NCBI RefSeq assembly: GCF_044336245.1
Contig: NZ_CP172346.1
Span: 4,278,001-4,342,000 of the forward strand
Length of the DNA stretch: 64,000 nt
From: Schlesneria sphaerica
GTDB lineage: Bacteria > Planctomycetota > Planctomycetia > Planctomycetales > Planctomycetaceae
Direction of reading: 5' to 3'
The notes beneath the pieces are model-generated. The model was not told the origin of the DNA, did no database searches, and saw only the letters and a program-made list of their open reading frames with translations. Below, in pieces: positions 18,351-27,315 of this stretch (positions within the stretch are counted from its first letter, which is position 1; the number at the start of each line of letters is the position of its first letter). The position numbers were made by a program, and so were the translations under genes.

Positions 18351-19478
18351 TTACTTTGTCGGGGGCCCATGATCGCCGCCAGTCGGTGTACGTGGGCTGC
18401 GTTGCCGCTTCAGTAATTCGAGGGCAGCCACAAAGGCGAGTAACAGACCCGCCATGACAACTCGTCGGTCAAGAAGATTTACGCTCTGGCCCGCTCGAGC
18501 AGGGGACGTGACATTAGAGAGAGGAGAATCTGGTTCGGCCTCAGCCGGGGGGGCAGGAGGCCGGGTAGAAAGATGTGATTGGACCTGTTCGAGGAAGTCC
18601 CGTAACCCTTCCTGCAGCAGTGCCGAATCTCTCTGCGAGTCGTACACATCGTTATGATCGGTGGTAGGCATGACGATCTGCTGCTTGGCGATCCCCGACG
18701 TTGATGCGGCGGGAGCGGCATCGAACAATCTCTGCCCGTTCTCGAGCGGAACGATCTGGTCTTGCTGGCCGTGAATCTGAAGAATCGGACACGTCACCGA
18801 GTTAATCCTGCGATCCGATGGGTAACGGTCCACGAGCAGCAGGGAGACGGGAAGCACCGGGAAGTGCTTTTGAGCGACCGAGACCAGCGAGTTGAAGGTG
18901 GATTGCACAATCAGACCTCCAGGCTCAATCCCCGATTTGCAGAGTTCGCTCGCTAATCGCGTCGCGACCCCACCCCCCAGCGATTCACCGTAGATCACAA
19001 TCCGGCGGGGTGAGACGTTCAGCTCTTCGGTCAGATAATTCCAGATCAATCGGGCGTCGTTCGCAAAGTTGGCTTCGGAGGGAGTGCCCGGATTGTCCCC
19101 GTAACCGCGGTAGTCAACGAGCAACACATGCGCATTCAGGGATGTCAGCACCTCCATCGGCACAAGCCGCCGGGAACGTTGTCCGGCATTTCCCGGAAAA
19201 TAGAGGATGACCGGGTTCCCTTCCTTCTCCAGCAGGTTCAGGGCCTCGCTCTCATTCTTTCCGGTCCGATTCCCCGCGATCAGTAACCAGCCATTCAGAG
19301 TCAAACCGTCGTGAGACTTCACCCGGATGTCGATCACCGATGTCCGCGAAATTGCCTGTGCAGCAGGAAGGCTGGCTGAACGTGAGGGGTGGTAAATCAG
19401 TGATCGCTGAAAAAATACCAGTGGAATCAGGCATGTCAGATAGACCTGGATCGCCAGAATGACCAGTCGTTCGGCCAT
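18351..19478 (-). CDS. Alpha/beta hydrolase with N- and C-terminal membrane helices
   Basis: A 375-aa protein. An N-terminal hydrophobic anchor (LVILAIQVYLTCLIPLVFF) and the FQRSLIYHPSR motif are typical of the BEM46/YfhR-like hydrolase group. The nucleophile elbow is IYGESLGGGVA. The acid is probably Asp in GQQDQIVPLENG and the base is His in TTDHNDVYD. A Pro-rich linker leads to a second hydrophobic helix near the end (VVMAGLLLAFVAALELL), which is unusual for this family. The substrate is unknown. The ATG at 19478 fits the AAAGG site better than the ATG two codons upstream. It converges on mutS. Confidence 0.8.
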   Translation of the reverse strand: MAERLVILAIQVYLTCLIPLVFFQRSLIYHPSRSASLPAAQAISRTSVIDIRVKSHDGLTLNGWLLIAGNRTGKNESEALNLLEKEGNPVILYFPGNAGQRSRRLVPMEVLTSLNAHVLLVDYRGYGDNPGTPSEANFANDARLIWNYLTEELNVSPRRIVIYGESLGGGVATRLASELCKSGIEPGGLIVQSTFNSLVSVAQKHFPVLPVSLLLVDRYPSDRRINSVTCPILQIHGQQDQIVPLENGQRLFDAAPAASTSGIAKQQIVMPTTDHNDVYDSQRDSALLQEGLRDFLEQVQSHLSTRPPAPPAEAEPDSPLSNVTSPARAGQSVNLLDRRVVMAGLLLAFVAALELLKRQRSPRTPTGGDHGPPTK

Positions 19479-19570
19479 GCGCATGTGCCTTTCCCAATCA
19501 GCAGAGTTGACCCAGTGCGGAAGCCCTCGACGAGCATCGATTGGGGGTGCCCGTTGCCAGGGTGATTGAA

Positions 19571-20467
19571 CTAACTTTGTGAGGCCATCAGAGATCCGGA
19601 CTCAAGGTCCCGGTTATCCAGCGACATCACTTCTGTTACGACTTCGAAGGCATAGTCGGCCAGCTCTTTGGCGTTCCGGGGGGCGGAACGCAGTCGTGGC
19701 TCTTCGGGGCGGAACTCGGGGCTGCTTTGGACGCGCAGGGATTCGAATTCGTAGACGCCGAAGACGACGCGAGGTCCCTCTTTGTCATAAAGGTCCAGTT
19801 CACGCTGGAGTTCCAGTGCCGAGACGGCGGCGTTGACGTAGGAGGTGACTGCAACCAGAGTCGATCGGAATGCGGCTTTGTCCGTGATCGGCGAACCCAG
19901 GTATGTTTCCAGGGCGTGCGTGGCGCCTCTGACGGCGATCTGGATCTGATCCACGAGTGAACGCAGAGGGAAGGTGCAGGCGATGTTGGCATAGGCGTCC
20001 GGTGACAGATTCGTGTCGACTGCGGCTGTCACGGCACCGCACTTGGCATGACCCAGCACGACAACCAGCTTCAAGCTTTCCTTCAGGTTCCTGAGTGCGT
20101 AGTGCAGCGAGCCAAGACATTCGGACCCGAGGACATTACCGGCGATACGCAGGACGAAGAGATTGTTAAAGGTTTGATCAAATACCGCTTCGGTCGGCAC
20201 ACGCGCGTCAGAGCAGCCAAGGACGGCGGCGAAGGGGGCCTGCGTCGGGACGGCACCGGGGAACAGCGGGAGGCCCCAGGTCATGGGACTCATCGGAAGA
20301 ATCATAGGCTCGCCCGTCGATTCTCCCAGCGTATGCTGCTGCATTCGATCGACGATACTTTTGAAGCGATCATTACCTTGCACCAGTTCGCTGATCGCGG
20401 CATCCGCATCGGGGATCTGTCGAGCCACAATCGGCGCAAACGGATCGTATCGGTAAATGACGTCCAT
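19571..20467 (-). CDS. Beta-class carbonic anhydrase
   Basis: A 298-aa protein with the beta-carbonic anhydrase zinc site: the first Cys plus the Asp-Arg dyad in LGCSDARVPTEAVFDQ, and His and Cys in VLGHAKCGAV. It interconverts CO2 and bicarbonate. About 85 residues precede the CSDAR motif, longer than in many bacterial enzymes, with no obvious signal peptide. The C-terminal part, including a YEFESLRVQ segment, is also extended. Neighbours show no carboxysome or cyanate genes, so a general inorganic-carbon or pH role is the safest reading. Confidence 0.9.
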   Translation of the reverse strand: MDVIYRYDPFAPIVARQIPDADAAISELVQGNDRFKSIVDRMQQHTLGESTGEPMILPMSPMTWGLPLFPGAVPTQAPFAAVLGCSDARVPTEAVFDQTFNNLFVLRIAGNVLGSECLGSLHYALRNLKESLKLVVVLGHAKCGAVTAAVDTNLSPDAYANIACTFPLRSLVDQIQIAVRGATHALETYLGSPITDKAAFRSTLVAVTSYVNAAVSALELQRELDLYDKEGPRVVFGVYEFESLRVQSSPEFRPEEPRLRSAPRNAKELADYAFEVVTEVMSLDNRDLESGSLMASQS

Positions 20468-20689
20468 CTTAAACTTTCATTTGTGTGCAATTCAGTCAGC
20501 GCGGCGAGAAATGGAAGGGCATTGTGTTCGTCGAAGCAGCCAACTGCAATACGTGACTGGCAATCTTTGACGCTAATGACGGTTGCCGTCGGGTCTGCGT
20601 TTTTTATTGTCTAATGCAGGCTGCGTGAAGTAGTGGATCAAGAAAAAGTGAACTGCCCAGCCACCGTAGGCGCTGTAGAAGTGTTCGGG

Positions 20690-20998
20690 TCAATCACCAC
20701 GTTCGGTTCCTCGGATAATCAAGCCAACGGGAATCATCGTGATGCAGACGAGCCCCAGCACGAAGCTCACGCGATGGAGAATGGGCTTTATCTTTGTCCG
20801 GGGCGGATGAATTGTTTCAGTAATGGGCCTCGTCAAGCAGTGGCACAAGGCGAAGAGCCAGGCGAGCGCGAGTCCAGTCACGGTGCCGAATCGTGAAAAC
20901 TCCGTGTGCCGCACGAGTGCCGTGATCCACCCGATGACGACAAAACTGACGGCGGTCAGGCTGAGAAGAGTGCTGATCTGGTAGACCCGCTGGCGCAT
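20690..20998 (-). CDS. Small three-helix membrane protein
   Basis: A 102-aa hydrophobic protein with three predicted membrane helices (ISTLLSLTAVSFVVIGWITA, GTVTGLALAWLFALCHCL, VSFVLGLVCITMIPVGLII). No domain is recognised. The ribosome-binding site is weak and neighbouring genes give no clue. The clean hydrophobic periodicity makes it more credible than a chance frame. Confidence 0.5.
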   Translation of the reverse strand: MRQRVYQISTLLSLTAVSFVVIGWITALVRHTEFSRFGTVTGLALAWLFALCHCLTRPITETIHPPRTKIKPILHRVSFVLGLVCITMIPVGLIIRGTERGD

Positions 20999-21233
20999 GG
21001 GAAGGCCCCGCTGGCATCCGAGATGCGTCTGGTGCGGTATCGAACTCCATCCCCTCCAATGCGTCCCATGAGGGGGTATACGGGCATGATTGAGAATTGG
21101 CGTGAGGAATTCTTCTGGGCTCGGGTCAGAATGGCAAGCCAGTCAATCTCACTTCAGCAGGTTCGGCCTGCGGATGGGCCGGCCCTGTCGCTAAGCGTAG
21201 AAAGAGTGGGCTGCCTCTCTCTGGATGGGCGAC

Positions 21234-22427
21234 TTAGTGATCTGGGCTGGACTGTTGGTCCTGGTCAGAATCTGCCGGGCCGGCCGGAATTTCCCACGGC
21301 GGACGTGGGCCGAGATACTGATAGTAGTGACACTCAATCCGACCGTTATAGAGCTTTCGGCGACGTGTCGCCCGGCGTCGGAAGAGGCGTTCAAAGCCCG
21401 GGTGTGATGTCAGGACGTAGATCGACCAGGTGTTCAGCGGCTCGAACGCGTCTGCCATGTCGTCATAGATATCGGCGGCCGATTCGCTGTCCCCGATTCG
21501 CTCTCCGTACGGGGGGTTCGTGATGATGACGCCATATTCGAGGGATGTCTTCAGTTCCAGAACGTCCATTTGTTTGAACTCGATGTCACCACCGACTCCG
21601 GACTGGATGGCATTGTTCTGAGCAACTCGCAGTACACGATCGTCGATATCGCTGGCCTGCAGTGAGAACTTTGGTTTGACACTGACTTTGTCGCGTGCTT
21701 CTTCGCGGGCCTGCTTCCAGTGCTGGCGTGTCAGTTGGGGCCACTGTTCGCACAGGAAGTTTCGACTGAGGCCAGGAGCGCGGTTGCGTCCGATCATGGC
21801 TGCTTCGATGGCGATCGTTCCGGATCCGCAGAACGGATCGAGGAATGGCCGGTCGCGGTTCCAGTAGCTCAGCAGCACCAGCGCAGCCGCAGTCGTCTCA
21901 CGCAACGGGGCAACCCCCGAATTCGCGCGATATCCGCGCTTGTGCAGCCCCGGCCCGGATGTGTCGAGGGCGAGCAGGACCTGATCTTTCAGGATCGAAA
22001 CTTCGACCTGGTATTCCGTTCCGGTTTCCTGGAACCAGTGGCGGTCATAGCTCCGCTTCAAGCTCTCGACGATGGCTTTCTTGGTGACGGCTTGAATCGT
22101 TGGTTCGTTGTGGAGTTGCGAACGAACCGATTTACCGGAGACGGGGAACTTGGCATCGACAGGCAGCCACTCGTGCCAGGGAAGCGCCTCGATCTGATCA
22201 AAGAATTGACCGAAATCATAAGCTGGAAACTGGCCGATTTTGACGAGCACTCGATCGGCAGATCGCAGCCACATGTTGCAGCGGCAGATGGCCAGTTCAT
22301 CTCCAATGAACGTGACACGTCCGTCTTCAATCTGCTGCTCAGTGTATCCCAGGTCGTGCAGTTCGCGCGCAACAACTGCCTCGAGCCCAAACGCCGCCGT
22401 CGCAATCAATTCCAGCCGTCGAGTCAT
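21234..22427 (-). CDS. THUMP-domain RNA methyltransferase (RlmL/YpsC-like)
   Basis: A 397-aa protein. An N-terminal ferredoxin-like/THUMP RNA-binding region (about 1-160, ELIATAAFGLEAVVARELHD) precedes a Rossmann methyltransferase with the substrate-amino-group motif NPPYGERIGD. An SAM site lies around PFLDPFCGSGTIAIEA. This fits the 23S rRNA guanine-N2 methyltransferase group (N-terminal half of RlmL, or YpsC). The ATG at 22427 matches the start of the conserved domain; the frame is open 50 codons further upstream. The C-terminal tail after about 375 is Pro/Asp-rich and not conserved. Confidence 0.88.
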   Translation of the reverse strand: MTRRLELIATAAFGLEAVVARELHDLGYTEQQIEDGRVTFIGDELAICRCNMWLRSADRVLVKIGQFPAYDFGQFFDQIEALPWHEWLPVDAKFPVSGKSVRSQLHNEPTIQAVTKKAIVESLKRSYDRHWFQETGTEYQVEVSILKDQVLLALDTSGPGLHKRGYRANSGVAPLRETTAAALVLLSYWNRDRPFLDPFCGSGTIAIEAAMIGRNRAPGLSRNFLCEQWPQLTRQHWKQAREEARDKVSVKPKFSLQASDIDDRVLRVAQNNAIQSGVGGDIEFKQMDVLELKTSLEYGVIITNPPYGERIGDSESAADIYDDMADAFEPLNTWSIYVLTSHPGFERLFRRRATRRRKLYNGRIECHYYQYLGPRPPWEIPAGPADSDQDQQSSPDH

Positions 22428-22852
22428 TTCCGCGATTCGTAAAACATGAGTGCGTCTGCTCTTAAGAAAGCGTAGTGTGCCACTATGTCTTCGTGCCAAT
22501 GCGATGGCAACAAGAAGGGAGACCTCGATACCGTCACAAACCGAGCCAGACGCATTGGCAGAATGACGACAGACCAAACAAATCCTTCAGCAACACCTTC
22601 AGAATCGTAGCGTTTTGTGAATCGATCCGAAAGCGGTTGAAAAGCACATTCCGGAGGACGTCTCGCCCTGAACCCGTATTCTGCATATACTTTTCTGGAA
22701 ACCTCTGACGAAAAACGACATCTCTGGTCGTTCGGATTTTGATCCGTATCGCACGTTTTCGCGTATGCTTGTTGCGGATCACCTCCGCCATACCGGGACG
22801 TTTAAGCCGGAGCCGCTAGTCCGCTTTTGAGAGATTCCAAAGGATAGACAAT
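22428..22852. promoter_or_regulatory. Divergent intergenic region with several inverted repeats
   Basis: No gene is seen between the minus-strand methyltransferase and the plus-strand YccA-like gene. It contains a 10-bp inverted repeat TGCCAATGCG/CGCATTGGCA (22494-22503 and 22551-22560). It also has a compact palindrome AACGAC-N7-GTCGTT (22714-22732), and TGATCCG/CGGATCA (22740-22746 and 22775-22781). The latter two are 70-140 bases upstream of the YccA start and may be operator or promoter elements; no factor is assigned. Confidence 0.35.
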
Positions 22853-23608
22853 ATGAGAAGTAGCAATCCTGTACTGAGCGCCGCGTCAATGGATTCGTTC
22901 CAGGGCGAGTTTTTCTCCGCCAGTCAGAGCATGACGATTCAAGGTGCTGCCACGAAGGCACTCATCCTGCTGGGGCTGTGCTTTGGAACCGCGTCAATGA
23001 CATTCGCGATGACCCACGGCGGGAATTCCGCTGCGGCCATGCCGTGGATGATCGGGGGGTTCGTCGGTGCACTGGTGTTCTCGATCGCCACCAGCTTCAA
23101 GCCAAACTGGGCACCCGTGACAGCTCCCCTTTATGCGTTGGCGGAAGGATTGCTGCTGGGGGCAATTTCGGGTGGTTACGAACGGATGTTTAACGGGATT
23201 GTGCCTCAGGCCGCTCTGGCGACGCTGGGAACAATGGCCGCCATGCTGTTCGCCTACAAAACGGGACTCATCAAGGCCACGCGCGGGTTTGTAATGGGGG
23301 TCGGAGCGGCGACCGGCGGGATCGCACTGATGTACCTCGCAGCAATGGTGCTGTCGATGTTCGGCATCCGGATGTCCTTCCTCTACCAGCCCACCATGCT
23401 CGGGATTGGAATCAGCGCCGTCATCGTGATCGTCGCCGCACTGAACCTGATTATCGATTTCGCAGCCATCCAGCAGGCCGCCGAGCAGGGGGCCCCCAAG
23501 TACTACGAATGGTATTCGGCTTTCGGCCTGATGGTCACGATCGTCTGGCTTTACATCGAAATCCTGCGACTCCTGGCGATGCTGGCAGCGTCAAGCCGCA
23601 ACGACTGA
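22853..23608 (+). CDS. Bax inhibitor-1/YccA family membrane protein
   Basis: A 251-aa, very hydrophobic protein with seven predicted membrane helices. The N-terminus (SNPVLSAASMDSFQG) and the helices KALILLGLCFGTASMTFAM, GFVGALVFSIATSF and YALAEGLLLGAISGGYE fit the BI-1/YccA family. The family includes pH-sensitive calcium leak proteins, and E. coli YccA modulates FtsH. It ends with the family-like aspartate-containing segment EWYSAFGLMVTIVWLYIEIL. AAAGGATAG lies about 6 bases before the ATG. It is probably a single-gene unit, with a hairpin downstream at 23660-23700. Confidence 0.9.
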   Translation: MRSSNPVLSAASMDSFQGEFFSASQSMTIQGAATKALILLGLCFGTASMTFAMTHGGNSAAAMPWMIGGFVGALVFSIATSFKPNWAPVTAPLYALAEGLLLGAISGGYERMFNGIVPQAALATLGTMAAMLFAYKTGLIKATRGFVMGVGAATGGIALMYLAAMVLSMFGIRMSFLYQPTMLGIGISAVIVIVAALNLIIDFAAIQQAAEQGAPKYYEWYSAFGLMVTIVWLYIEILRLLAMLAASSRND

Positions 23609-23659
23609 AAGTCTGTAACACCTGTGTAACGTCGAATCGGCCAGTCCCATCCCACGATC

Positions 23660-23700
23660 GGCTCGCCTCAGGATGTCGCAAGTTATCCTGCAGGCGAGCC
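23660..23700 (+). terminator. Strong hairpin after the YccA-like gene
   Basis: GGCTCGCCTCAGGA (23660-23673) pairs with TCCTGCAGGCGAGCC (23686-23700), a 14-bp stem with one bulged base. It lies about 50 bases after the stop. The downstream run is only CTTT, so intrinsic termination is likely but not textbook. Confidence 0.55.
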
Positions 23701-23952
23701 CTTTGGACTGGCAACAAGAATCGCGATCTCTTCCGTCTGTCATCTCGAAGCAGTCTCGGTCCGAACTGCAGAGCAATTCAAAGAGCTGGTGGTTCCACCA
23801 GAATTTCTCCCGGCATGAGTCAAGCTGATCAGGTCTGTGAAAGCCGAGAAGTCTCGCCGCTACGGGCGGTGATGTGTCGTTGCGGAGCGTCGGTCTCCTG
23901 TTGGCGGGGTCTGGTCTACGAACGTCCGAAACAAGTACGTCGGAAACAAAAA

Positions 23953-23980
23953 CGACCACGGGCAAGGATGTCCGTGGTCG
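23953..23980 (-). terminator. Intrinsic terminator of the MFS transporter gene
   Basis: CGACCACGG (23953-23961) and CCGTGGTCG (23972-23980) form a perfect 9-bp stem with a 10-base loop. Read on the minus strand it is followed by TTTTTGTTT, a good U-tract, 24 bases after the transporter stop. A shorter T-run (GGTTTTA) on the plus side could also stop plus-strand transcripts. The rest of 23609-24003 holds no convincing gene. Confidence 0.75.
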
Positions 23981-24003
23981 CTCGGTTTTAATTGTCAGGC
24001 CGA

Positions 24004-25341
24004 TCAGGCGCTGGCGGGCTCTGCTTTTTCAGTGCCGGTCTTCGGCGGGTGGAAGAACAGCAGCAGCAGGATTGCAGCGAGCAAGCCAGCACCGGCTGGA
24101 TACAGCAGCAACTGGCGGTATTGAACCCCATTGTCGACGGTGTAGGCCTTTTGGAGTTCCGGCCAGAGATAACGTGCTGTGATGGGGCCGAGTCCCAGAA
24201 TCAGGAAGTTGAACAACCCCTGTGCACTGGTTCGGGCGTCTTTCGGAAAGACTTCGTCGACCAGAATGTAGAGCGTGGCAAAGAAGAAGGCGTAGCAGAC
24301 GCCGTGCAGGACGTTGACCGCAACGGCAAAGTAGGGGTCCGGTGCCAGAGCCCAGACACCGAATCGCACGGTATGGCCGAGAACACCAATAATCATGGTC
24401 CAACGCCAGCCGAGGCTCTTCAGGACATAGCCAAGGACGGCCATCGTCCCGATTTCCGCAATTTGACCAACGCTCATGGCGGGCTGAATCCAGTTGGAAG
24501 GGACGCCCACTTTTTCGAGGTACGTAAATGCGAAGAAGAAGAAGCCGTCGTGCACGGTGGCATCGATGAAGGTGACGACGAACAGCACCAGCAGGAATGG
24601 GTGCTTGAGCAACCGCATCGCTTCCAGCCAGGCCAGGGATTTTTTCTCGTCGGTTGAGGGCTTGGGTGGGGTGTGAGGCAGTGTCAGGCTGAATGCGGCA
24701 AGTATTAGCGAGGCAATTCCGGCGGTAATGAATGCCCAGCTTTTGCCCTGGTTCAGTGGCTGTCCTGTGAGTGGCGTTCCCAGCGCCTTCCCAAGCCAGG
24801 TTACGAATCCGACTTCACTTAAAGCAGGAATCTTGGACCAGTCTGCCAGGATGAAAATGAATGGCCAGCTTGCCGCGATCCAGCCAATCGTCCCCCACAA
24901 GCGAACGGGGCCGAAATCTTTCTGCGGATCGGTGATGTTCGAGAACGCAATCGCGTTGGTCACCGAGATCGTCGGGACATAGAAGAAGCAGTGGATGGCC
25001 ATACAGGCAAAGTAGATCCAGTAGTTCGGTGCTGCCGCGGGCTCTCCCTGGAAGTGTTTCCACGCCATGTAACCGAAGACCAGCATGGCCGTTCCACCGA
25101 TGAAATGGCTGACGGCGAGAAACTTTTCCGCAGCGAAGTTTCGGTCGACGAACTGATTTCCGAAGAACATGCCGATGATCGCCGAAATCGGGAAGGCGAT
25201 ATTGAGGCCGAATTGCTGCCACGCGTCGAAGCCAAGCGCCCCGTCACCGAAGAATCCGAAGCTCGACGGTAACCATGCTCCCCAGATGAAAAACTGGAGA
25301 AACATCATCACGCTGAGTTTCAAGAAGACAGAACGCTGCAT
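24004..25341 (-). CDS. MFS transporter, nucleoside:H+ symporter-like
   Basis: A 445-aa protein with 12 predicted membrane helices. The start (LKLSVMMFLQFFIWGAWLPS) and the early IGMFFGNQFVDRNFAAEKFL loop fit the nucleoside:H+ symporter group of MFS proteins (NupG/XapB type). A charged central loop (about 205-222, TPPKPSTDEKKS) separates the two six-helix halves. The substrate is not certain; planctomycete members are often near sugar genes. It is on its own, with a terminator just downstream. Confidence 0.8.
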   Translation of the reverse strand: MQRSVFLKLSVMMFLQFFIWGAWLPSSFGFFGDGALGFDAWQQFGLNIAFPISAIIGMFFGNQFVDRNFAAEKFLAVSHFIGGTAMLVFGYMAWKHFQGEPAAAPNYWIYFACMAIHCFFYVPTISVTNAIAFSNITDPQKDFGPVRLWGTIGWIAASWPFIFILADWSKIPALSEVGFVTWLGKALGTPLTGQPLNQGKSWAFITAGIASLILAAFSLTLPHTPPKPSTDEKKSLAWLEAMRLLKHPFLLVLFVVTFIDATVHDGFFFFAFTYLEKVGVPSNWIQPAMSVGQIAEIGTMAVLGYVLKSLGWRWTMIIGVLGHTVRFGVWALAPDPYFAVAVNVLHGVCYAFFFATLYILVDEVFPKDARTSAQGLFNFLILGLGPITARYLWPELQKAYTVDNGVQYRQLLLYPAGAGLLAAILLLLFFHPPKTGTEKAEPASA

Positions 25342-25735
25342 ATGGGAATCCTTAAATCATCCAGGTATGAGTAACAAAAGACGTCGTTTCCAGAGGCTGC
25401 GAAGGGCTGATGATGGCGTGGGCGGCCTGACGGAGCAAGTAAAGGCTCGTTTTCCGCGGGGAACCCGAAGCCTGAGAGATCGATCCTCATACCCCGTCAG
25501 CGCTCTGCGGAACGGAAAACCCGTTTGCCCGCAAGGTTACGGTTGCAAGGGGTTCCCGGTTCGGCCAACTCGCCAGGGAAGGGTTATACACCAATCCACG
25601 AAAATGTCGATTCGCGGTGAAGGGGCGGATCGAAGCGTTCCGGGTTCCCGTGGGAAACGAATGGTTTCCGTGAACAGAGAGAAGAGGGGAGCCCTGGCAG
25701 GTTCCCCCCTCTTCAGGTTCAAGCCGGGGAGTGGA
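25342..25735. other. Intergenic region without a gene
   Basis: This stretch lies between the starts and ends of two minus-strand genes. Frames here give Arg/Pro/Gly-rich non-protein-like translations. It contains an 8-bp inverted repeat GTTTTCCG/CGGAAAAC (25449-25456 and 25513-25520) and the terminator hairpin at 25681-25714. Otherwise I see nothing in it. Confidence 0.5.
25681..25714 (-). terminator. Hairpin after the M19 dipeptidase gene
   Basis: GAAGAGGGG (25681-25689) pairs with CCCCTCTTC (25706-25714) around a 16-base loop that can pair further. It lies 22 bases past the dipeptidase stop on the minus strand. The following bases (CTCTCTGTTC) are only moderately T-rich. Confidence 0.5.
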
Positions 25736-26809
25736 TCAAGCCCATGCCCGCTGGAAGAATTCCACGAAGTTCCGCCACATAATCCGTTCAACGTCATCGG
25801 AAGAATAGCCGCGCTTGGACAGCAGTTCTCCGACGCGTCCCAGGTCGGCGATCGTGTCGAGGTCAGACGGGGACTGCTCTTTACCGAAGCCGCCGTCCAG
25901 GTCGGTGCCCATGCCGCAATGGTTGGCGTTGCCGGCCAATTGACAGATGTGGTCGATATGGTTGATGACGTCATCCAGCTTCACGGTTGCCGGGTCTGAA
26001 ACCCCAATGACCCAACCCGGTTTGAGCATCCAGTTATCAAACGCGGCACCGATCACAGAACCTCTGCGAATCAGTTCCTGGATCTGCTCATCCGTCAGTT
26101 GGCGATCGGCGGGAACCAGCGACCGGCAGTTATGGTGGCTGGCGATGCAGGGCCCCTGATAGACCTCCATGGCATCCCAGAAGGACTCGTCGGCGAGGTG
26201 AGTCACGTCGAGCAGCATGCCCACGCGGTCCATTTCACGCAGCAGCTTCTTGCCGTCTTCGTTAAAGCCCCCCTGGCTGCCAGTTCCAAAACAGTAGGGG
26301 CTGGGTCCATAGTGCGCGGGGCCCAAAAGGCGAAGTCCTGCCTTGTACCAGTGTTCAATCTGTTCTGGATACAGGATGGGGGGGCTGCCCTCCATGCTGA
26401 GGATGAATCCGAGGGGCGGCTGTCCCACTTCAGGGGTGCCGGCGGGAAGTGAATTCCATTCTGCGACGTGCGCGTCGAGAGCTGCTTTATCAGAGATTTC
26501 CCGCAGAACGCCCCGTTCCACCATGGCCCGGTAGTAAGCAAGCTGGCCCATCGACATTCCGTAGGCGGCTTCTCGCGACTGGGGGAAGGTGAGTGGCTTG
26601 TCTTTTCGGTGAAATCGAGGAAGCAGGGTGGCGATCATCAGCCCGACACGACCCCGGCGAAGCTCGTCCCAGGAAACGGTACAGGGGCCCGGGATGATCT
26701 TGTCGAAGTGCTGCTCAAACTCGCGGATCTTCGCCACGGGAAGCATCAGATCACGGTTCCACTCCAGTGCATTCCAGGCCATGTCCAGGTGAGCGTCAAA
26801 GATGAGCAT
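25736..26809 (-). CDS. Peptidase family M19 (membrane dipeptidase-like)
   Basis: A 357-aa protein of normal M19 length. The first zinc motif is FDAHLDMAWN (His-x-Asp). LDVTHLADESFWDAME and CIASHHNCRSLVPADRQLTD carry the other histidines. MGTDLDGGFG is the conserved C-terminal Asp motif, and a Glu bridging residue is likely in LSMEGS. M19 enzymes cleave dipeptides, some with D-residues, using two zinc ions. No signal peptide is seen, so it is probably cytoplasmic. It is diverged from the TPR gene by about 500 bases. Confidence 0.92.
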   Translation of the reverse strand: MLIFDAHLDMAWNALEWNRDLMLPVAKIREFEQHFDKIIPGPCTVSWDELRRGRVGLMIATLLPRFHRKDKPLTFPQSREAAYGMSMGQLAYYRAMVERGVLREISDKAALDAHVAEWNSLPAGTPEVGQPPLGFILSMEGSPPILYPEQIEHWYKAGLRLLGPAHYGPSPYCFGTGSQGGFNEDGKKLLREMDRVGMLLDVTHLADESFWDAMEVYQGPCIASHHNCRSLVPADRQLTDEQIQELIRRGSVIGAAFDNWMLKPGWVIGVSDPATVKLDDVINHIDHICQLAGNANHCGMGTDLDGGFGKEQSPSDLDTIADLGRVGELLSKRGYSSDDVERIMWRNFVEFFQRAWA

Positions 26810-27238
26810 TCAGGTTTGCTTTCGAACAGGTGGGTCTCAAAAGGTGGGTTAATCGTGCGGACCGACTTCCCACATTTATGATCTGAATACACTTAAAAAG
26901 GTAGAGATGAATCCGAAGCGACTTCTTGTCCCGGGTCTTGTCCCTGGGTCGACTGCCGCAGCCGCGGGAAATTTCGGCCGGGCGAAGTGAGTTCGTTGGA
27001 CCTGTCCCGGTGAGGGGCTCAAAACCTCGCGGGAAGCGTGATCCGTCTCTGTGCGTGCTCGATGATTTGCCATTTTGACGGCTGTTTGAACTTGGCAGAA
27101 GAGCGAGTTTCGTTCATCCTATCCAGGCGCACAGGATGTGTTGGCCCATCGCAACGCATGACGGACCGGTCGTTTCCTTTCCGGGCAAAAACGGCGTTTG
27201 TGGCGTCGTCGTCTGCACTTGCTGATCGGATACCTTCC
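26810..27238. other. Divergent intergenic region without a gene
   Basis: This lies between the dipeptidase start and the promoter of the TPR gene. Both strands carry only short frames with poor protein character. I see no repeat or RNA fold worth naming apart from the promoter that follows at 27239. Confidence 0.4.
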
Positions 27239-27267
27239 TTGACGCTCTTTCGAGGTCGACCTACACT
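27239..27267 (+). promoter_or_regulatory. Sigma70-type promoter for the membrane TPR gene
   Basis: TTGACG (27239-27244), a 17-base spacer and TACACT (27262-27267) lie about 50 bases before the ATG at 27316. This is the closest match to the bacterial consensus noted in the window. Confidence 0.55.
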
Positions 27268-27315
27268 CGATTCCTTGCGATCAAGATTGCCCGCCAAATT
27301 GAATGAAATTCCAGC

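Noticed and set aside
23591..23965. Minus-strand frame after the YccA-like gene
   Set aside because: It spans two hairpins that look like terminators and its translation has no domain.
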